DNA of 5,792 bases, from NCBI GenBank assembly GCA_035628335.1, contig DASPKA010000070.1, positions 1-5,792 of the forward strand. Reading direction: 5' to 3'. This document shows, in pieces, positions 4,819 through 5,792 of the stretch (positions within the stretch are counted from its first letter, which is position 1; each line of letters opens with the position of its first letter). The notes below the pieces were generated by a model that saw only the letters and a program-made list of their open reading frames with translations, had not been told where the DNA came from and ran no database searches. The position numbers were made by a program, and so were the translations under genes. Origin of the DNA: DASPKA01 sp035628335 (lineage in GTDB: Bacteria > Patescibacteriota > Doudnabacteria > UBA920).

Positions 4819-4922
4819 ACTGTCTCACGACGTTTTGAACCCAGCTCGCGTACCACTTTAATATGCGAACAGCATAACCCTTGGGAGCTTCTTCACCCCC
4901 AGGACGTGATGAGCCGACATCG
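4819..4922 (-). rRNA. rrl: 23S exon 2, the 104-nt middle exon (E. coli 2501-2604)
   Basis: A very short exon flanked by two introns. It begins CGATGTCGGCTCATCACG and ends CGTCGTGAGACAGT. It has exactly the 104 nt expected for E. coli 2501-2604, which supports both splice junctions. It carries peptidyl transferase residues such as A2503, U2504-U2506, U2584-U2585 and A2602, and the sequence looks intact. Confidence 0.93.
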
Positions 4923-5302
4923 TACATAATTCCATACTTTCATATGGTGCAGACTATATCTTCATCTTGTCAGCGACCGTCAGGTCTGGTAGGACCATGG
5001 TCTTGCTTTTTGAGACAAGAGTCGGCGTGTTATCAAGACATATCTACTTCGATACACTCTTGATCTCCCCTTTCGGGTCAGTCGTTACGGGGTCAACCAC
5101 GCTCAGCGCGGCGACTTCCCACGGTATTTCCGGTTATATGTTGATGCACAAAGTACATCAAATTTCCACTCATATAACTACGGGTTCACCGTTATAAGCC
5201 GAATTTATTGTTCTTGGATTTATATCCGACTCCAGCTTAAGAGAGTCGAGACGGACCAAGTGTCAGGAAAAGGATCACTCCTCATGCACCCCGATTGAGT
5301 TA
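4923..5302 (-). mobile_element. ORF-less group I intron after U2500
   Basis: A 380-nt intron with no coding frame on the sense strand. The 5' exon end GCACCT (5303-5308) pairs perfectly with the guide GGGTGC (5286-5291), with U-G at the splice site (P1). The next guide bases ATCG (5292-5295) pair with the 3' exon CGAT (4919-4922) as P10, contiguous with P1. P3 is CCGTC (5250-5254) with GACGG (4977-4981); P7 is CAGAC (4984-4988) with GTCTG (4950-4954) inside an AAGATATAGTC S element; P9 is a 6-bp hairpin with a GAAA tetraloop (4932-4947). The order P7, P3, P8, P7 is correct for group I. The odd point is the 3' end: the last intron base before CGAT is A, and the nearest G is at 4925. Confidence 0.9.
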
Positions 5303-5792
5303 AGGTGCCAAACCCCCTCGTCTATGTGGACTATTGGAGAGGATCAGCCTGTTATCCCTAGAGTAACTTTTATCCGTTGGGCTTTGCGTCTTCCACTCGA
5401 ACGCATCGGATCACTAACTTCCACTTTCGTGCCTGCGCGAGTCGCCACTCTTGCAGTCAAGCAGGCTTATGCGTTTGCACTACCAGCGCGATTTCCATCC
5501 GCGCCTAGCCTACCTTAATAAACGCCTCCGTTACCATTTAGGAGGCAACCGCCCCAGTTAAACTACCCACGAGCCACTGTCCCAAAGTAGGTTAAATTTT
5601 GGTTAGAAATCACATCAACGCAGGGTGGTATTTCACATTTCGACTCCGTGCCGGCTGGCGCCAGCACTTCAAAGTCTCCCACCTATTCTAAACAACGCAA
5701 ACGTAATTTCAATGACACGCTATAGTAAAGCTTCATAGGGTCTTTCCGTCTTGCTGCGGGTAGACGGCATCTTTACCGCCACTGTAAGTTCA
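5303..5792 (-). rRNA. rrl: 23S exon 1, 3' part (E. coli about 2011-2500)
   Basis: Domain V sequence from about E. coli 2011 up to U2500, where the first intron begins. GACGGAAAGACCC (5738-5750) places A2058-A2060 as unmutated adenines, and TAGGGATAACAGGCTGATC is the conserved 2440s segment. The 442-base distance from A2058 to U2500 equals that of E. coli, so no further intron is hidden here. The exon continues beyond the window. Confidence 0.95.

Larger units (their letters stand above)
3730..5792 (-). rRNA. rrl: 23S ribosomal RNA gene, 3' part, split by two group I introns
   Basis: The minus strand holds the 3' part of 23S rRNA from about E. coli position 2011 to the end, including domain V (peptidyl transferase centre) and domain VI (sarcin-ricin loop). 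Landmarks recalled from E. coli fit exactly: the GACGGAAAGACCC segment places A2058 at 5745, U2500 at 5303, C2501 at 4922, U2604 at 4819, U2605 at 4110 and sarcin-ricin A2654 at 4061. Two insertions, at 4923-5302 and 4111-4818, interrupt otherwise universally conserved sequence and must be removed for a working ribosome. The 5' part is outside the window. The 3' end near 3730 is estimated by alignment to E. coli and could be off by several bases. Confidence 0.95.

Noticed and set aside
4111..5302. Archaeal-type (bulge-helix-bulge) or group II introns
   Set aside because: P1 with a U-G splice pair, P7 and the S element AAGATATAGTC are group I hallmarks; no group II domain V sequence or bulge-helix-bulge symmetry was seen.
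5340..5365. Similarity to the I-SceI recognition site (TAGGGATAACAGG)
   Set aside because: This is the universally conserved 23S segment near position 2445, and there is no intron here.
4881..5518. Plus-strand open frames across the 23S region
   Set aside because: They are antisense to conserved rRNA exons and the L2500 intron; openness there reflects rRNA sequence, not coding.
1..5792. CRISPR arrays, insertion sequences or direct repeats
   Set aside because: No regularly spaced repeats, transposase frames or terminal inverted repeats with target duplications were found.

Overview
The window looks like a chromosomal stretch of a Candidate Phyla Radiation (Patescibacteria) bacterium. The evidence is a moderately AT-rich genome with short intergenic gaps, secreted proteins of types common in that group (a Kre9/KNH-like Ig-fold protein and a membrane-anchored cupredoxin-like protein), genes that often lack a Shine-Dalgarno sequence, and a 23S rRNA gene interrupted by self-splicing introns. 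The lineage is an inference from content; no 16S gene is present.

Left part (1-934): the last 34 codons of a probable LAGLIDADG-type protein, then tRNA-Ser(GCU) with an encoded CCA end and a strong hairpin terminator. On the minus strand lies an orphan 141-aa gene (841 to 416) with a good promoter, a good ribosome binding site and its own terminator; a doubtful 28-aa ORF follows it.

Middle part (935-3222): a secreted KNH-domain protein (minus, 1815 to 946) and a LOG-family Rossmann protein (plus, 1924-2622) diverge from a 108-bp region with two back-to-back promoters. The LOG promoter places its start point at or next to the ATG, so the message may be leaderless. A cupredoxin-like protein (minus, 3160 to 2624) meets LOG tail to tail with one base between the stop codons.

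Right part (3223-5792): the distal end of an rRNA operon on the minus strand, read as 23S (5' end outside the window), a structured 358-nt spacer, 5S, then a terminator. The 23S gene is split by two group I introns in the peptidyl transferase centre, after U2500 and after U2604 (E. coli numbering), leaving a 104-nt exon between them. The first intron read is 380 nt and has no ORF; the second is 708 nt and carries an I-CreI-like LAGLIDADG homing endonuclease whose coding ends overlap the intron's catalytic core. P1, P3, P7, P9 and P10 can be paired by hand in both. The numbering is internally consistent: A2058 to U2500, the middle exon, and U2605 to A2654 all have E. coli lengths. The intron pair is the most interesting part, especially the apparent lack of a terminal G in the L2500 intron.
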